DNA of 15,441 nucleotides, taken from positions 1 to 15,441 of the forward strand of contig JACQMB010000026.1 of assembly GCA_016203765.1 (NCBI GenBank), written 5' to 3'. Shown in pieces: positions 7,647 through 15,014 of this stretch; the first letter of the stretch is position 1; each line of letters starts with the position of its first letter. Both the position numbers and the translations under genes were made by a program. The notes under the pieces were generated by a model, which saw nothing but the letters and a program-made list of their open reading frames with translations, had not been told where the DNA came from and made no database searches. This DNA is from Deltaproteobacteria bacterium. Its GTDB lineage: Bacteria; UBA10199; SPLOWO2-01-44-7.

Positions 7647-10600
7647 TTAATGGAGTTGTTTTTCCCCTCCCGCCTCCAACAACTGCACGTCGAGACCCAA
7701 TCCCATCAATTCCTTGACCAACACGTTAAAAGATTCCGGCAGTCCCGGTTCCAAAATTTTGTCTCCCTTGACGATGGCCTCATACATCCGGGTACGCCCG
7801 ACCACATCATCCGATTTCACGGTCAAAAATTCCTGGAGACAATAGGCCGCGCCGTAGGCCTCCAAGGCCCAGACCTCCATTTCACCCAACCGTTGGCCGC
7901 CAAACTGGGCCTTCCCTCCCAGCGGCTGCTGGGTGACCAGGGAATAGGGCCCGATTGAACGGGCATGGATCTTGTCATCGACCAGGTGATGGAGTTTCAT
8001 GATATACATCACCCCCACCGTGACCGGGCTGTCAAAGGCCTCCCCGGTGCGGCCGTCAAAGAGAGTGACCTGACCGCTGGTTTCAAAACCGGCTTCGGTC
8101 AGGCATTCCTTGATTTCCGATTCCTCCGCACCGTCAAAGACCGGGGAACACATCGGCACCCCCAAAACCAGTTTTCGGCCGAACTCCTTGAGTTGAGTCT
8201 GATTGGCTTTCTTCAGGAAATCATCCACCTCCGCCGAATCGCCATACACCTTTTTCAAGGCCTGGGTCAGAGAATCCTTCTCCAACCCGTTCTGGCAGAG
8301 GGCGTCGATCCTTTCTCCCATCCCTTTGGCCGCCCAGCCCAAATGGACCTCCAAAATTTGTCCGACATTCATTCGGGAGGGAACGCCCAGCGGGTTTAAC
8401 ACAATCTGCACCGGCGTCCCGTCGGCCATGTAAGGCATGTCCTCTTCCGGCAATATCCGGGAGATCACCCCCTTGTTTCCGTGCCGGCCGGCCATTTTGT
8501 CGCCCACGGAGAGCTTCCGTTTGATCGCGATATAGACCTTGACCATTTTAATGACCCCCGGCGGCAGTTCGTCGCCGCTCCTCAGGCGGTTCATTTTCTG
8601 GTCATACATCATCTGAATCAAATCGGTTTGTTCGTCGGAGGCCTCGATGATCTCCTGGACTTTTTCCTCAACCGATTCGTCACCCACCGAAATTTCAGAG
8701 AGTTTTTCAAAAGACATCTTTTCGATCACCTCTCCGGTGATATTCTTCCCCTTCGCCAGCAGTATCTTTTCCTCTTGGTCGTCGGTCACCTTGGATGTGG
8801 ATATTTTGCCCACGAGGAGATCCTTGAGTTTCTTTCGGGCCGAATTACGAATCCCCTCCCGCTCGGCGGCCAGATCCTGATCCATTTTGGCTGTCTGGGG
8901 ATCCTTCGCCGCTTCTCCCTCTTCCGTTTCATCCGCCTCCCGCGAAAAAATCTGCGTATGGATCACAATGCCGGCCGCCCCCGGAGGCACACGCAGGGAG
9001 GTATCCTTCACGTCGCCTGCCTTTTCACCGAAGATCGCGCGCAACAGGCGCTCTTCAGGCGAAAGCTGGGTCTCTCCCTTGGGGGTAATTTTTCCCACTA
9101 AAATATCGTCCGGTTTGACCTCCGCGCCGATCCGGACGATTCCCCCCTCATCCAGATTGCGGAGGGTTTCCTCCCCCAGGTTCGGGATATCCCGGGTGAT
9201 TTCTTCCCGGCCCAGTTTGGTATCGCGGGCGGCACACTCAAACTCCTCAATATGAATGGAGGTATAAACATCGTCTTTGAGCAAACGTTCACTGACCAAA
9301 ATGGAATCCTCAAAGTTGTAGCCCCCCCACGGCATGAAGGCGACCGTGACGTTGGCCCCCAACGCCAGTTCCCCCTCTTCCGTGGCGGGACCGTCGGCAA
9401 TCACTTCCCCCGCCTGAATCCGGTCTCCCATCACCACTATGGGACGTTGATTGAGACAAGTATTTTGGTTCGAACGCTGGTATTTAATGAGCGGATAGAC
9501 ATCGACATCCGACGAAAACTTTCCCTTGGACGATTTGTCGGCCTGCACCGTAATCCGGTTCGCATCGACCTCCTGGACAATCCCCCCCCGCCGGGCTACC
9601 ACCGTGACCCCCGAATCTCTGGCGACAATCGACTCCATTCCCGTTCCCACCAGCGGGGCCTGGGTGCGCATCAAGGGGACCGCCTGACGCTGCATGTTCG
9701 AACCCATCAGGGCCCGGTTGGCGTCATCGTGCTCCAAGAAAGGGATCAGGGCCGCCGCCACCGAGACCAGCTGCTGGGGGGCCACGTCCATCAGGGTGAC
9801 CTCCCCGGCCGGGACAATGGCGAATTCACCGTGACGGCGGCAGGAGACCATGTCGGCCTGAAAATGATTGTTTTTATCGAGGGGGGCGTTGGCCTGCGCG
9901 ATATGATGCCTTGCCTCTTCCAGGGCCGAACAAAAAACCACCTCCCCGGAAACTTTTCGACTCTCCACTTTCCGATAGGGTGTTTCGATAAAACCGAATT
10001 CATTGATCCGCGCGTAGGTCGAAAGCGAAGAGATCAGACCGATATTGGGACCTTCCGGCGTCTCGATCGGACAGATGCGCCCGTAGTGGGTGGTATGCAC
10101 GTCGCGCACTTCGAAGCCGGCCCGCTCCCGGGTCAGTCCCCCCGGCCCCAGGGCCGAGAGACGGCGCTTATGGGTGATTTCGGCCAGCGGATTGGTCTGA
10201 TCCATGAACTGGGAGAGCTGGGACGAACCGAAAAATTCTTTCACCACCGCCTGGACCGGCTTGGAATTGATCAGGTCGTGGGGCATCAAGGTTTCCACAT
10301 CCTGCAGGCTCATCCGCTCCTTGATCGCCCGGTCCATGCGCACCAGGCCGACGCGGTATTGATTTTCCAAAAGCTCGCCCACCGAGCGGACCCGGCGGTT
10401 GCCCAGGTGATCGATGTCATCGATCTCCCCCTCCCCGTCCTTGAGACGGAGGAGATACTTCACCGTGGCCAGGACATCCTCCTTGCGCAGGGTGGTCACT
10501 TCCAGGGGGATGTCGAAACCGAATTTGTAATTGATCTTGAGCCGCCCCACCCTGGAGAGGTCATAGCGCTCCGGATTAAAAAGAAGATTTTCAAAAAGAT

Positions 10601-11765
10601 TTTTGGCCGCCTCGGCCGTGGCGGGGTCGCCCGGGCGCATTCGGCGGTAAATTTCAATCATCGCCTCTGCCGGAGAAACCACCTTGTCGCTCAAGAGGGT
10701 ATTGCGCAAATAGGGACCGTAATTGATGTCATCGATATACAACAGCGGGATCTCGGTGATCTTGCGATGCCGCAGTTCCTCCATGATTTTTTCGGTCAAG
10801 ACCTGGTTCATTCCCAAAACGACCTCACCGGTTTTTTTGTCGACAATGTCATGGGCGGCGATGCGGCCCAGGACCTCTTCTTCCGTCACGGGAATCTCTT
10901 TGATCTTGGACTTGTTTAATTTTTCAATGACGGCGGGGGTGAATTTTCTCTCCTTGCGGACGATGGCATCCCCATGGCCGTCCTTGATATCCCTCATGGC
11001 CCGTTGATAGATCAAAACTTCCGGAACGATGTTTTTGGAATAATTGCGACCGTCGATCGTAATGGTCTCCGCACAATAAAAATAGTTCAGCAGTTCTTCT
11101 TCGGTCATCCCCAAAGCGCGCAACAGAACGGTGGCCGCCAGTTTACGGCGCCGGTCGATGCGCACATGCATCAAATCCTTGGCATCAAACTCAAAATCGA
11201 GCCAGGCCCCCCGGTAGGGAATCATCCGCGCGGAAAAGAGGAGCTTGCCGGAGGCGTGCGTTTTGCCTTTATCGTGTTCGAAGAAAACACCGGGGGATCG
11301 GTGCAACTGGCTGACCACCACCCGCTCGGTTCCGTTGACGATAAAGGTCCCGTTCTCCGTCATCAGCGGGATTTCGCCGAAATAGACCTCCTGCTCCTTC
11401 ACGTCCCGGATCTGCTGGACGCCGGTCTCTTCATCGGTGCTCCAAACCACCAGGCGGACTTGGATGCGCATGGGGGAGGCATAGGTCATGCCGCGCAGGC
11501 GGCACTCGGCCACATCATATTTGGGGGGATCGAGCTCGTATTTCAAAAACTCCAGAGAGGCGGTCTGGTTGTAATCCTTGATCGGAAAAACGCTTTTAAA
11601 AACCCCCTGAAGTCCGATGTCCGACCGCTCTTCCGGTTTGATCTCGGACTGCAAAAATTGGGCAAACGACTTTTTTTGCAGTTCGATCAGGTTAGGGATG
11701 TCGATCACCTTTTTAAGTTTCGAAAAATCCTTTCGAAACCTGCGAATCGGAATCTGTGTAGACAT
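7647..11765 (-). CDS. rpoB: DNA-directed RNA polymerase subunit beta
   Basis: The beta subunit forms one pincer of RNA polymerase and binds the growing RNA and rifampicin. The protein has 1372 residues against 1342 in E. coli. The rifampicin region GSSQLSQFMDQTNPLAEITHKRRLSALG spans about residues 513-540. Asp522, His532 and Ser537, equivalent to E. coli 516, 526 and 531, are wild type, so susceptibility at this site is expected. GDKMAGRHGNKGVIS carries the two conserved active-site lysines. The C-terminal GGKAQFGGQRLGEMEVWALEAYGA clamp-anchor motif is intact. ATG at 11765 follows AAGGAG by 5 nt. The upstream gap to rplL (58 nt) contains a heptamer array, but the ribosome binding site itself lies clear of it. 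Confidence 0.99.
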   Translation of the reverse strand: MSTQIPIRRFRKDFSKLKKVIDIPNLIELQKKSFAQFLQSEIKPEERSDIGLQGVFKSVFPIKDYNQTASLEFLKYELDPPKYDVAECRLRGMTYASPMRIQVRLVVWSTDEETGVQQIRDVKEQEVYFGEIPLMTENGTFIVNGTERVVVSQLHRSPGVFFEHDKGKTHASGKLLFSARMIPYRGAWLDFEFDAKDLMHVRIDRRRKLAATVLLRALGMTEEELLNYFYCAETITIDGRNYSKNIVPEVLIYQRAMRDIKDGHGDAIVRKERKFTPAVIEKLNKSKIKEIPVTEEEVLGRIAAHDIVDKKTGEVVLGMNQVLTEKIMEELRHRKITEIPLLYIDDINYGPYLRNTLLSDKVVSPAEAMIEIYRRMRPGDPATAEAAKNLFENLLFNPERYDLSRVGRLKINYKFGFDIPLEVTTLRKEDVLATVKYLLRLKDGEGEIDDIDHLGNRRVRSVGELLENQYRVGLVRMDRAIKERMSLQDVETLMPHDLINSKPVQAVVKEFFGSSQLSQFMDQTNPLAEITHKRRLSALGPGGLTRERAGFEVRDVHTTHYGRICPIETPEGPNIGLISSLSTYARINEFGFIETPYRKVESRKVSGEVVFCSALEEARHHIAQANAPLDKNNHFQADMVSCRRHGEFAIVPAGEVTLMDVAPQQLVSVAAALIPFLEHDDANRALMGSNMQRQAVPLMRTQAPLVGTGMESIVARDSGVTVVARRGGIVQEVDANRITVQADKSSKGKFSSDVDVYPLIKYQRSNQNTCLNQRPIVVMGDRIQAGEVIADGPATEEGELALGANVTVAFMPWGGYNFEDSILVSERLLKDDVYTSIHIEEFECAARDTKLGREEITRDIPNLGEETLRNLDEGGIVRIGAEVKPDDILVGKITPKGETQLSPEERLLRAIFGEKAGDVKDTSLRVPPGAAGIVIHTQIFSREADETEEGEAAKDPQTAKMDQDLAAEREGIRNSARKKLKDLLVGKISTSKVTDDQEEKILLAKGKNITGEVIEKMSFEKLSEISVGDESVEEKVQEIIEASDEQTDLIQMMYDQKMNRLRSGDELPPGVIKMVKVYIAIKRKLSVGDKMAGRHGNKGVISRILPEEDMPYMADGTPVQIVLNPLGVPSRMNVGQILEVHLGWAAKGMGERIDALCQNGLEKDSLTQALKKVYGDSAEVDDFLKKANQTQLKEFGRKLVLGVPMCSPVFDGAEESEIKECLTEAGFETSGQVTLFDGRTGEAFDSPVTVGVMYIMKLHHLVDDKIHARSIGPYSLVTQQPLGGKAQFGGQRLGEMEVWALEAYGAAYCLQEFLTVKSDDVVGRTRMYEAIVKGDKILEPGLPESFNVLVKELMGLGLDVQLLEAGGEKQLH

Positions 11766-11783
11766 GGAGACTCCTTAAAAACA

Positions 11784-11818
11784 GACCATGGACCGTGGAC
11801 CGTGGACCAGGGACCGTG
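11784..11818 (+). repeat. Heptanucleotide tandem array (GACCRTG)5 between rplL and rpoB
   Basis: Five consecutive 7-mers: GACCATG, GACCGTG, GACCGTG, GACCAGG, GACCGTG. Four fit the GACYRYG consensus of the rpsL-leader arrays and one has a single deviation. The array fills most of the 58-nt rplL-rpoB gap. On the coding strand a run of five T residues follows it, just before the rpoB AAGGAG. No strong hairpin forms from this single-orientation array, so a terminator function is not supported. Confidence 0.92.
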
Positions 11819-11823
11819 GTTAT

Positions 11824-12201
11824 TTATTTTAGTTCGACTTTAGCGCCAGCGGCTTCCAGCTGTTTTTTCATCTTTTCGGCCTCTTCCTTGCCGACAGCCT
11901 CTTTGACCGTTTTGGGGGCCCCTTCAACCAGATCCTTGGCTTCTTTCAAACCCAGGCTGGTCAAGACGCGGATCTCCTTGATCACGCCGATCTTGTTGGA
12001 GCCGGATTCCTTGAGGACCACCGTAAATTCGGTTTTCTCTTCGGCGGCCTGGGCGCCCGGCGCACCGGCTGCCGCCATGGCCACAGGGGCCGCGGCGGAA
12101 ACACCGAAGGTCGTCTCGAGTTTTTTGACCAACTCGGAGACCTCCAGGAGACTCATCCCTTTGAGAGTCTCGACGATTTGTTCTTGTGTTACTCCTGTCA
12201 T
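11824..12201 (-). CDS. rplL: 50S ribosomal protein L7/L12
   Basis: L7/L12 forms the flexible, multi-copy stalk of the large subunit that recruits EF-Tu, EF-G and other factors and stimulates their GTPase. The protein has 125 residues. It shows an N-terminal dimerisation domain (about 1-38), an Ala/Gly/Pro-rich hinge (about 39-54) and a globular C-terminal domain with KTEFTVVLKESGSNKIGVIK and GLKEAKDLVEGAPKTVKE, the factor-binding surface. ATG at 12201 has a strong AAGGAGG 5-6 nt upstream, fitting the need to make more L7/L12 than its neighbours. It is 39 nt from rplJ, and that gap holds a heptamer array. Confidence 0.98.
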   Translation of the reverse strand: MTGVTQEQIVETLKGMSLLEVSELVKKLETTFGVSAAAPVAMAAAGAPGAQAAEEKTEFTVVLKESGSNKIGVIKEIRVLTSLGLKEAKDLVEGAPKTVKEAVGKEEAEKMKKQLEAAGAKVELK

Positions 12202-12220
12202 AACATCCTCCTTACTTGGT

Positions 12221-12248
12221 CATGAGTCATGAGTCATGAGTCATGAGT
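12221..12248 (-). repeat. Heptanucleotide tandem array (ACTCATG)4 containing the rplJ stop codon
   Basis: Four perfect 7-bp copies (CATGAGT on the plus strand) run from 12221 to 12248. The last 8 bases of rplJ, including its final codon and TGA stop (12243-12241), lie inside the array. The remaining copies fill the gap up to the rplL ribosome binding site. In circular register the unit is GACTCAT, sharing GACY with the other arrays but not the rest of their consensus. Confidence 0.95.
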
Positions 12249-12765
12249 TGGGTTTCTTCCCTTCTTTAATTCTTTCCAATACAGTCACCAAATTCCTGGG
12301 GACGGCCGATAAAACATTCACCAAACCGGCGGCCGGACCCTGGAGACACCGTAACAACAGGCCATAGAGTTCTTCTTTGGAAGGAAGAGAGGCCAGGGCC
12401 CGGATCTGTTCCAAACCCACCGCCCTGCCGTCCACCAAACCGCCTTTAATCGCCAGCAACTCGTTCTCCTTGGCGAAGTTCGCCAAAATCTTCGCCGCCG
12501 TCACCGGATCGGCCTCGGCCGTGGTCACCGTCAGTATCCCCTCAATGAAGGACCCCAGCCCTTCGATTTTAGCCTCCTGCAAGGCCCGCTTCAGCAGGCG
12601 GTTTTTCACCACCTTCATGGCGGCCCTTTCTTTGCCCAACGCTTTCCTGAGTTCGGTGACCTGCCCCACCTTCAACCCCTTATTTTCGGCGAAGATCACC
12701 GCCTTGGCCTTGGCAAATCGTTCCTTGAGTTGCGCCACCACCGTTATTTTTTCTTCTTTTCTCAT
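12241..12765 (-). CDS. rplJ: 50S ribosomal protein L10
   Basis: L10 anchors the L7/L12 dimers to 23S rRNA and forms the base of the stalk. At 174 residues it is normal for the family. The N-terminal rRNA-binding domain has the typical VVAQLKERFAKAKAVIFAENKGL and MKVVKNRLLKRAL segments. The C-terminal helix (about residues 134-172) is where L7/L12 dimers bind. ATG at 12765 has GGAG 11 nt upstream, a rather long spacing. The 123-nt leader upstream contains a strong stem-loop, consistent with the usual autogenous control by the L10-L7/L12 complex. The C-terminal end is fused into the (ACTCATG) repeat: its last codons and stop are part of the array. Confidence 0.97.
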   Translation of the reverse strand: MRKEEKITVVAQLKERFAKAKAVIFAENKGLKVGQVTELRKALGKERAAMKVVKNRLLKRALQEAKIEGLGSFIEGILTVTTAEADPVTAAKILANFAKENELLAIKGGLVDGRAVGLEQIRALASLPSKEELYGLLLRCLQGPAAGLVNVLSAVPRNLVTVLERIKEGKKPNS

Positions 12766-12888
12766 GATTTCATGAACTCCGCCGGGTTAATCTTATTGGG
12801 GGGATCGCTGCCCCACTCGCTTCGCTCGTGCGGGCCCCATCCCCCCAAACCCCTCTCGCTCGCCGGGAATAAATCCCGTCTCGCTCGC
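12766..12888 (-). promoter_or_regulatory. Structured rplJ leader, candidate L10-type autoregulatory element
   Basis: This is the rplA-rplJ gap. A perfect 10-bp stem (12839-12848 with 12796-12805, TTGGGGGGAT/ATCCCCCCAA) closes an inner helix: GCCC and CAC on one side pair with GTG and GGGC on the other, with one bulged G. The loop contains GAGCGAAGCGA. No T-run follows, so it is not an intrinsic terminator. The position is where the L10 leader occurs in many bacteria. I could not confirm the kink-turn and conserved bases of that family by eye. Confidence 0.45.
12854..12888 (-). repeat. 10-bp direct repeats flanking a small hairpin, just after rplA
   Basis: Two exact copies of GCGAGCGAGA on the coding strand (12888-12879 and 12863-12854) flank a 15-base palindrome with a 5-bp stem (CGGGA/TCCCG, 12864-12878). 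A related GAGCGAAGCGA lies in the loop of the next stem-loop. The function is unknown; the repeat could be part of the rplJ leader. Confidence 0.6.
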
Positions 12889-13575
12889 TTATCCCTTCAT
12901 AAACTCCCCAGGATCAATGCCAATGCCGGGTCCCATCGTTGAAGAAACGGTAATCGAACGGAGATAGTGTCCCTTGGCGGCGGCCGGCTTGGCCCGCACC
13001 ACCGCTTCCAGCAGGGCCCTGATATTTTCCTGCAGTTTTTCGGGCGCAAATGATTTTTTACCCGCCAGCGTATGAATGATGCCGTTCTTATCGATGCGAA
13101 ACTCGATCATGCCGGCCTTCAATTGCTTGACCGCTACCCCTACCTCCATGGTAACCGTCCCCAGCTTCGGGTTGGGCATGAGACCCCGCGGCCCCAACAC
13201 CCGCCCCAGTTTTCCCACCAGCCCCATCAGGTCGGGGGTGGCCACCGTTTTATCAAAATCCAAAAATCCCTTTTCGATTTTTTCGGCCAGATCCTTTTCC
13301 CCCACCACGTCGGCGCCGGCCTCCTTGGCCTCCGCCGCCTTCTCTCCCTTGGCAAAAACGGCTACCCGAATGTTTTTCCCGGTTCCGTGGGGAAGAGGCA
13401 CCGTGCCGCGGACGTTCTGATCGGCCTGGGTCGGATCGACCCCCAGGCGGATCGAGAGATCGACCGTTTCATCGAATTTGGCCCCCTCCATTTGAGCGAG
13501 GCGGGTCACCGCCTCGGACAAGGTATACCGCTTGCCGAGCTCGATTTTTTCCGAATTTTTTTGATATCTCTTCAT
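12889..13575 (-). CDS. rplA: 50S ribosomal protein L1
   Basis: L1 forms the mobile L1 stalk that handles E-site tRNA, and in many bacteria it represses its own operon. The protein has 228 residues, starting at MKRYQKNSEKIEL. The longer open frame to 13647 adds an Arg/His-rich stretch lying wholly inside rplK, so the ATG at 13575 is preferred. The L1 signature GKLGRVLGPRGLMPNPK (about residues 122-138) is intact. The start overlaps the rplK stop by one base (TAATG) and has no clear Shine-Dalgarno, which indicates translational coupling to rplK. Confidence 0.97.
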   Translation of the reverse strand: MKRYQKNSEKIELGKRYTLSEAVTRLAQMEGAKFDETVDLSIRLGVDPTQADQNVRGTVPLPHGTGKNIRVAVFAKGEKAAEAKEAGADVVGEKDLAEKIEKGFLDFDKTVATPDLMGLVGKLGRVLGPRGLMPNPKLGTVTMEVGVAVKQLKAGMIEFRIDKNGIIHTLAGKKSFAPEKLQENIRALLEAVVRAKPAAAKGHYLRSITVSSTMGPGIGIDPGEFMKG

Positions 13576-14006
13576 TATTGGATTTCTATTCCCATGCTCC
13601 TTGCAGTCCCTTCCACGATTTTCACGGCGCTTTCCAACGTGGTGCAATTGAGATCCGGCATTTTGGTCTTTGCAATCTCCTCAATCTGTTTTCGGGCAAC
13701 CTTTCCCACCTTTTCCTTGTTGGGAACGCCGGAGCCCTTCTCCACCCCCGCCGCCTTTTTTAACAGGACCGACGCCGGCGGCGTTTTGGTGACAAAGGTA
13801 AAGGTCCGGTCTTGATAAATCGTAATAATCGCCGGGATGATCAGGCCGGCCTCCTTTTTGGTCCGCTCATTAAACTGCTTGCAAAAATCCATGATATTCA
13901 CCCCGTGCTGGCCCAAGGCGGGGCCCACCGGCGGCGCCGGGTTGGCCTGGCCGGCCGGGCACTGGAGCTTGACTTGAGCGGTAATTTTTTTCTTTGGCGG
14001 TGGCAT
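13575..14006 (-). CDS. rplK: 50S ribosomal protein L11
   Basis: L11 binds the GTPase-associated centre of 23S rRNA and is needed for RelA activation. It is also the partner of thiostrepton. At 143 residues it matches the family. The N-terminal domain carries ANPAPPVGPALGQHGVNIMDF (about residues 21-41) including the paired prolines of the thiostrepton site. The C-terminal RNA-binding domain has SVLLKKAAGVEKGSG and the closing TARSMGIEI. ATG at 14006 lies 3 nt after the nusG stop, with AAGGTGA inside the nusG 3' end as ribosome binding site. Confidence 0.98.
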   Translation of the reverse strand: MPPPKKKITAQVKLQCPAGQANPAPPVGPALGQHGVNIMDFCKQFNERTKKEAGLIIPAIITIYQDRTFTFVTKTPPASVLLKKAAGVEKGSGVPNKEKVGKVARKQIEEIAKTKMPDLNCTTLESAVKIVEGTARSMGIEIQ

Positions 14007-14009
14007 GGG

Positions 14010-14543
14010 TTACGTCACCTTCTCTACCTGGATAAAATCCAGTTCAATGGGCGTGGAGCGCCCGAAAATACTGACCAAGACGCGCAGGCGCCCCTTTTCC
14101 TCGTTGACCTCATCCACTAATCCATAAAAGGAGGCAAAAGGTCCGCTTACTACCCGAACATTTTCCCCCTTGTCAAACGTTACTTTAGGCTTCGGTTTTA
14201 AAGTTCCTTCCTCAATCTGCCGGGTAATCCTTTCGACCTCCGCCTCGGGAATGACCGGCGGATTCATCCCGCCCCCGACAAAACCGGTAATCCGCGGGGT
14301 CTCCTTGATCAAATGCCAGGTCTTGTCATTCAATTCCATATTCACCAAAATATAACCGGGAAAAAAATGCCGGGAGGTGGTTTTTTGGACCCCCTTTTTG
14401 ACCTCCACCACATTTTCCTGCGGTACGATAATCTCACCGAAACAATCCTTAGCCTTGCTTGCCTTCACCCTTCTTTCTAAGGCCTGCTTGGCCTTCTGTT
14501 CAAAACCAGAGTAGGTGTGAACCACATACCAATGCTTTGTCAT
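14010..14543 (-). CDS. nusG: Transcription termination/antitermination factor NusG
   Basis: NusG binds RNA polymerase during elongation, suppresses pausing, and links it to Rho or to S10 on the ribosome. The protein is 177 residues from ATG at 14543 (MTKHWYVVHTYSGFEQ), which has AAGGA upstream. The open frame extends 20 codons further, but those overlap secE and look non-coding. The NGN domain covers about 1-110 with FFPGYILVNM near 60-69. The KOW domain (FDKGENVRVVSGPFASFYGLVDEVN) covers about 123-147. It follows secE by 13 nt, the standard secE-nusG pair. Confidence 0.97.
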   Translation of the reverse strand: MTKHWYVVHTYSGFEQKAKQALERRVKASKAKDCFGEIIVPQENVVEVKKGVQKTTSRHFFPGYILVNMELNDKTWHLIKETPRITGFVGGGMNPPVIPEAEVERITRQIEEGTLKPKPKVTFDKGENVRVVSGPFASFYGLVDEVNEEKGRLRVLVSIFGRSTPIELDFIQVEKVT

Positions 14544-14556
14544 ATTTCCTTGTCCT

Positions 14557-14931
14557 TCATCGATAGAGAAGCCGCTCGGCCACCTGAGCCCAAAGGGTGT
14601 CAAACAACAAAATAAACGATGTGGCGATGCCGACCATGACCGAGACCACGCCGGTCGACAGCCCCGTCTCCTTCGGGTTGGGCCAAGTCACTTTTGCCAA
14701 TTCGGCAAGGGCCGCTTCGGTAAAGCCGGTGGCCTTTTGGGAGCGGAGCAGAGTGATAAATAGAACCGCCCCCGCGAGAATGCCGGCAATGTCTGAAGGG
14801 GGAACGATCCAGTTCATCCGGTTCCAGCCGATGAAATCAAACCCCAAGAGGAAAATCTCGCGGCTGAAGACCCAGGCCAAAACGGCACAGGCTAAAAAAC
14901 TTAAATGGACCCATTTGGAAATATTTTGCAT
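14557..14931 (-). CDS. secE: Preprotein translocase subunit SecE
   Basis: SecE clamps SecY in the inner-membrane export channel. The protein has 124 residues and three predicted membrane segments at about 8-30, 45-63 and 94-116. It is thus the long, E. coli-like form rather than the single-span minimal SecE of many bacteria. The conserved cytoplasmic helix and hinge AELAKVTWPNPKET (about residues 76-89) precedes the last, essential segment. ATG at 14931 lies 11 nt after the 3' end of tRNA-Trp, so its only possible ribosome binding site is AAGG within that 11-nt spacer. Confidence 0.95.
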   Translation of the reverse strand: MQNISKWVHLSFLACAVLAWVFSREIFLLGFDFIGWNRMNWIVPPSDIAGILAGAVLFITLLRSQKATGFTEAALAELAKVTWPNPKETGLSTGVVSVMVGIATSFILLFDTLWAQVAERLLYR

Positions 14932-14942
14932 GCCTAGCCTTG

Positions 14943-15014
14943 CAGGGGCGCCAGGATTTGAACCCGGACTAGCGGTTTTGGAGACCGCCGTGCTGCCATT
15001 AACACTACGCCCCT
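14943..15014 (-). tRNA. trnW: tRNA-Trp (anticodon CCA)
   Basis: A complete 72-nt cloverleaf can be drawn. The acceptor AGGGGCG/CGCCCCT has 7 pairs. The D-stem is GTGT/GCAC with one G-U. The anticodon stem GCGGT/ACCGC has loop CTCCAAA, so the anticodon is CCA. The variable loop is 4 nt, and the T-arm CCGGG/CCTGG has loop TTCAAAT. The discriminator is G (14943) and is followed by CAA, so the terminal CCA is not encoded and must be added enzymatically. The first two tRNA bases are the last two bases of the rpmG stop codon. Confidence 0.96.

Noticed and set aside
10048..10230. Rifampicin-resistance substitution in rpoB (Thr and Ala where E. coli has Asn518 and Ser522)
   Set aside because: These are common natural variants in other bacteria. 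The key positions equivalent to 516, 526 and 531 are wild type.
9252..10919. A 555-codon open frame antisense to rpoB
   Set aside because: Same reasoning: a complement artefact of a strongly coding strand.
10974..11843. A plus-strand frame whose C-terminus reads as repeated DHGPWTVDQGPW-like peptide
   Set aside because: The peptide repeat is simply the translated heptamer array at 11784-11818, and the rest is antisense to rpoB. Such arrays can produce spurious protein annotations.
13576..13647. Longer rplA start giving 24 extra N-terminal residues
   Set aside because: The extension lies entirely inside rplK and is unlike L1. ATG at 13575 in the TAATG overlap gives the normal L1 N-terminus.
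14544..14603. Longer nusG start giving 20 extra N-terminal residues
   Set aside because: It overlaps the secE 3' end and does not resemble NusG. ATG at 14543 has a good ribosome binding site and the family N-terminus.
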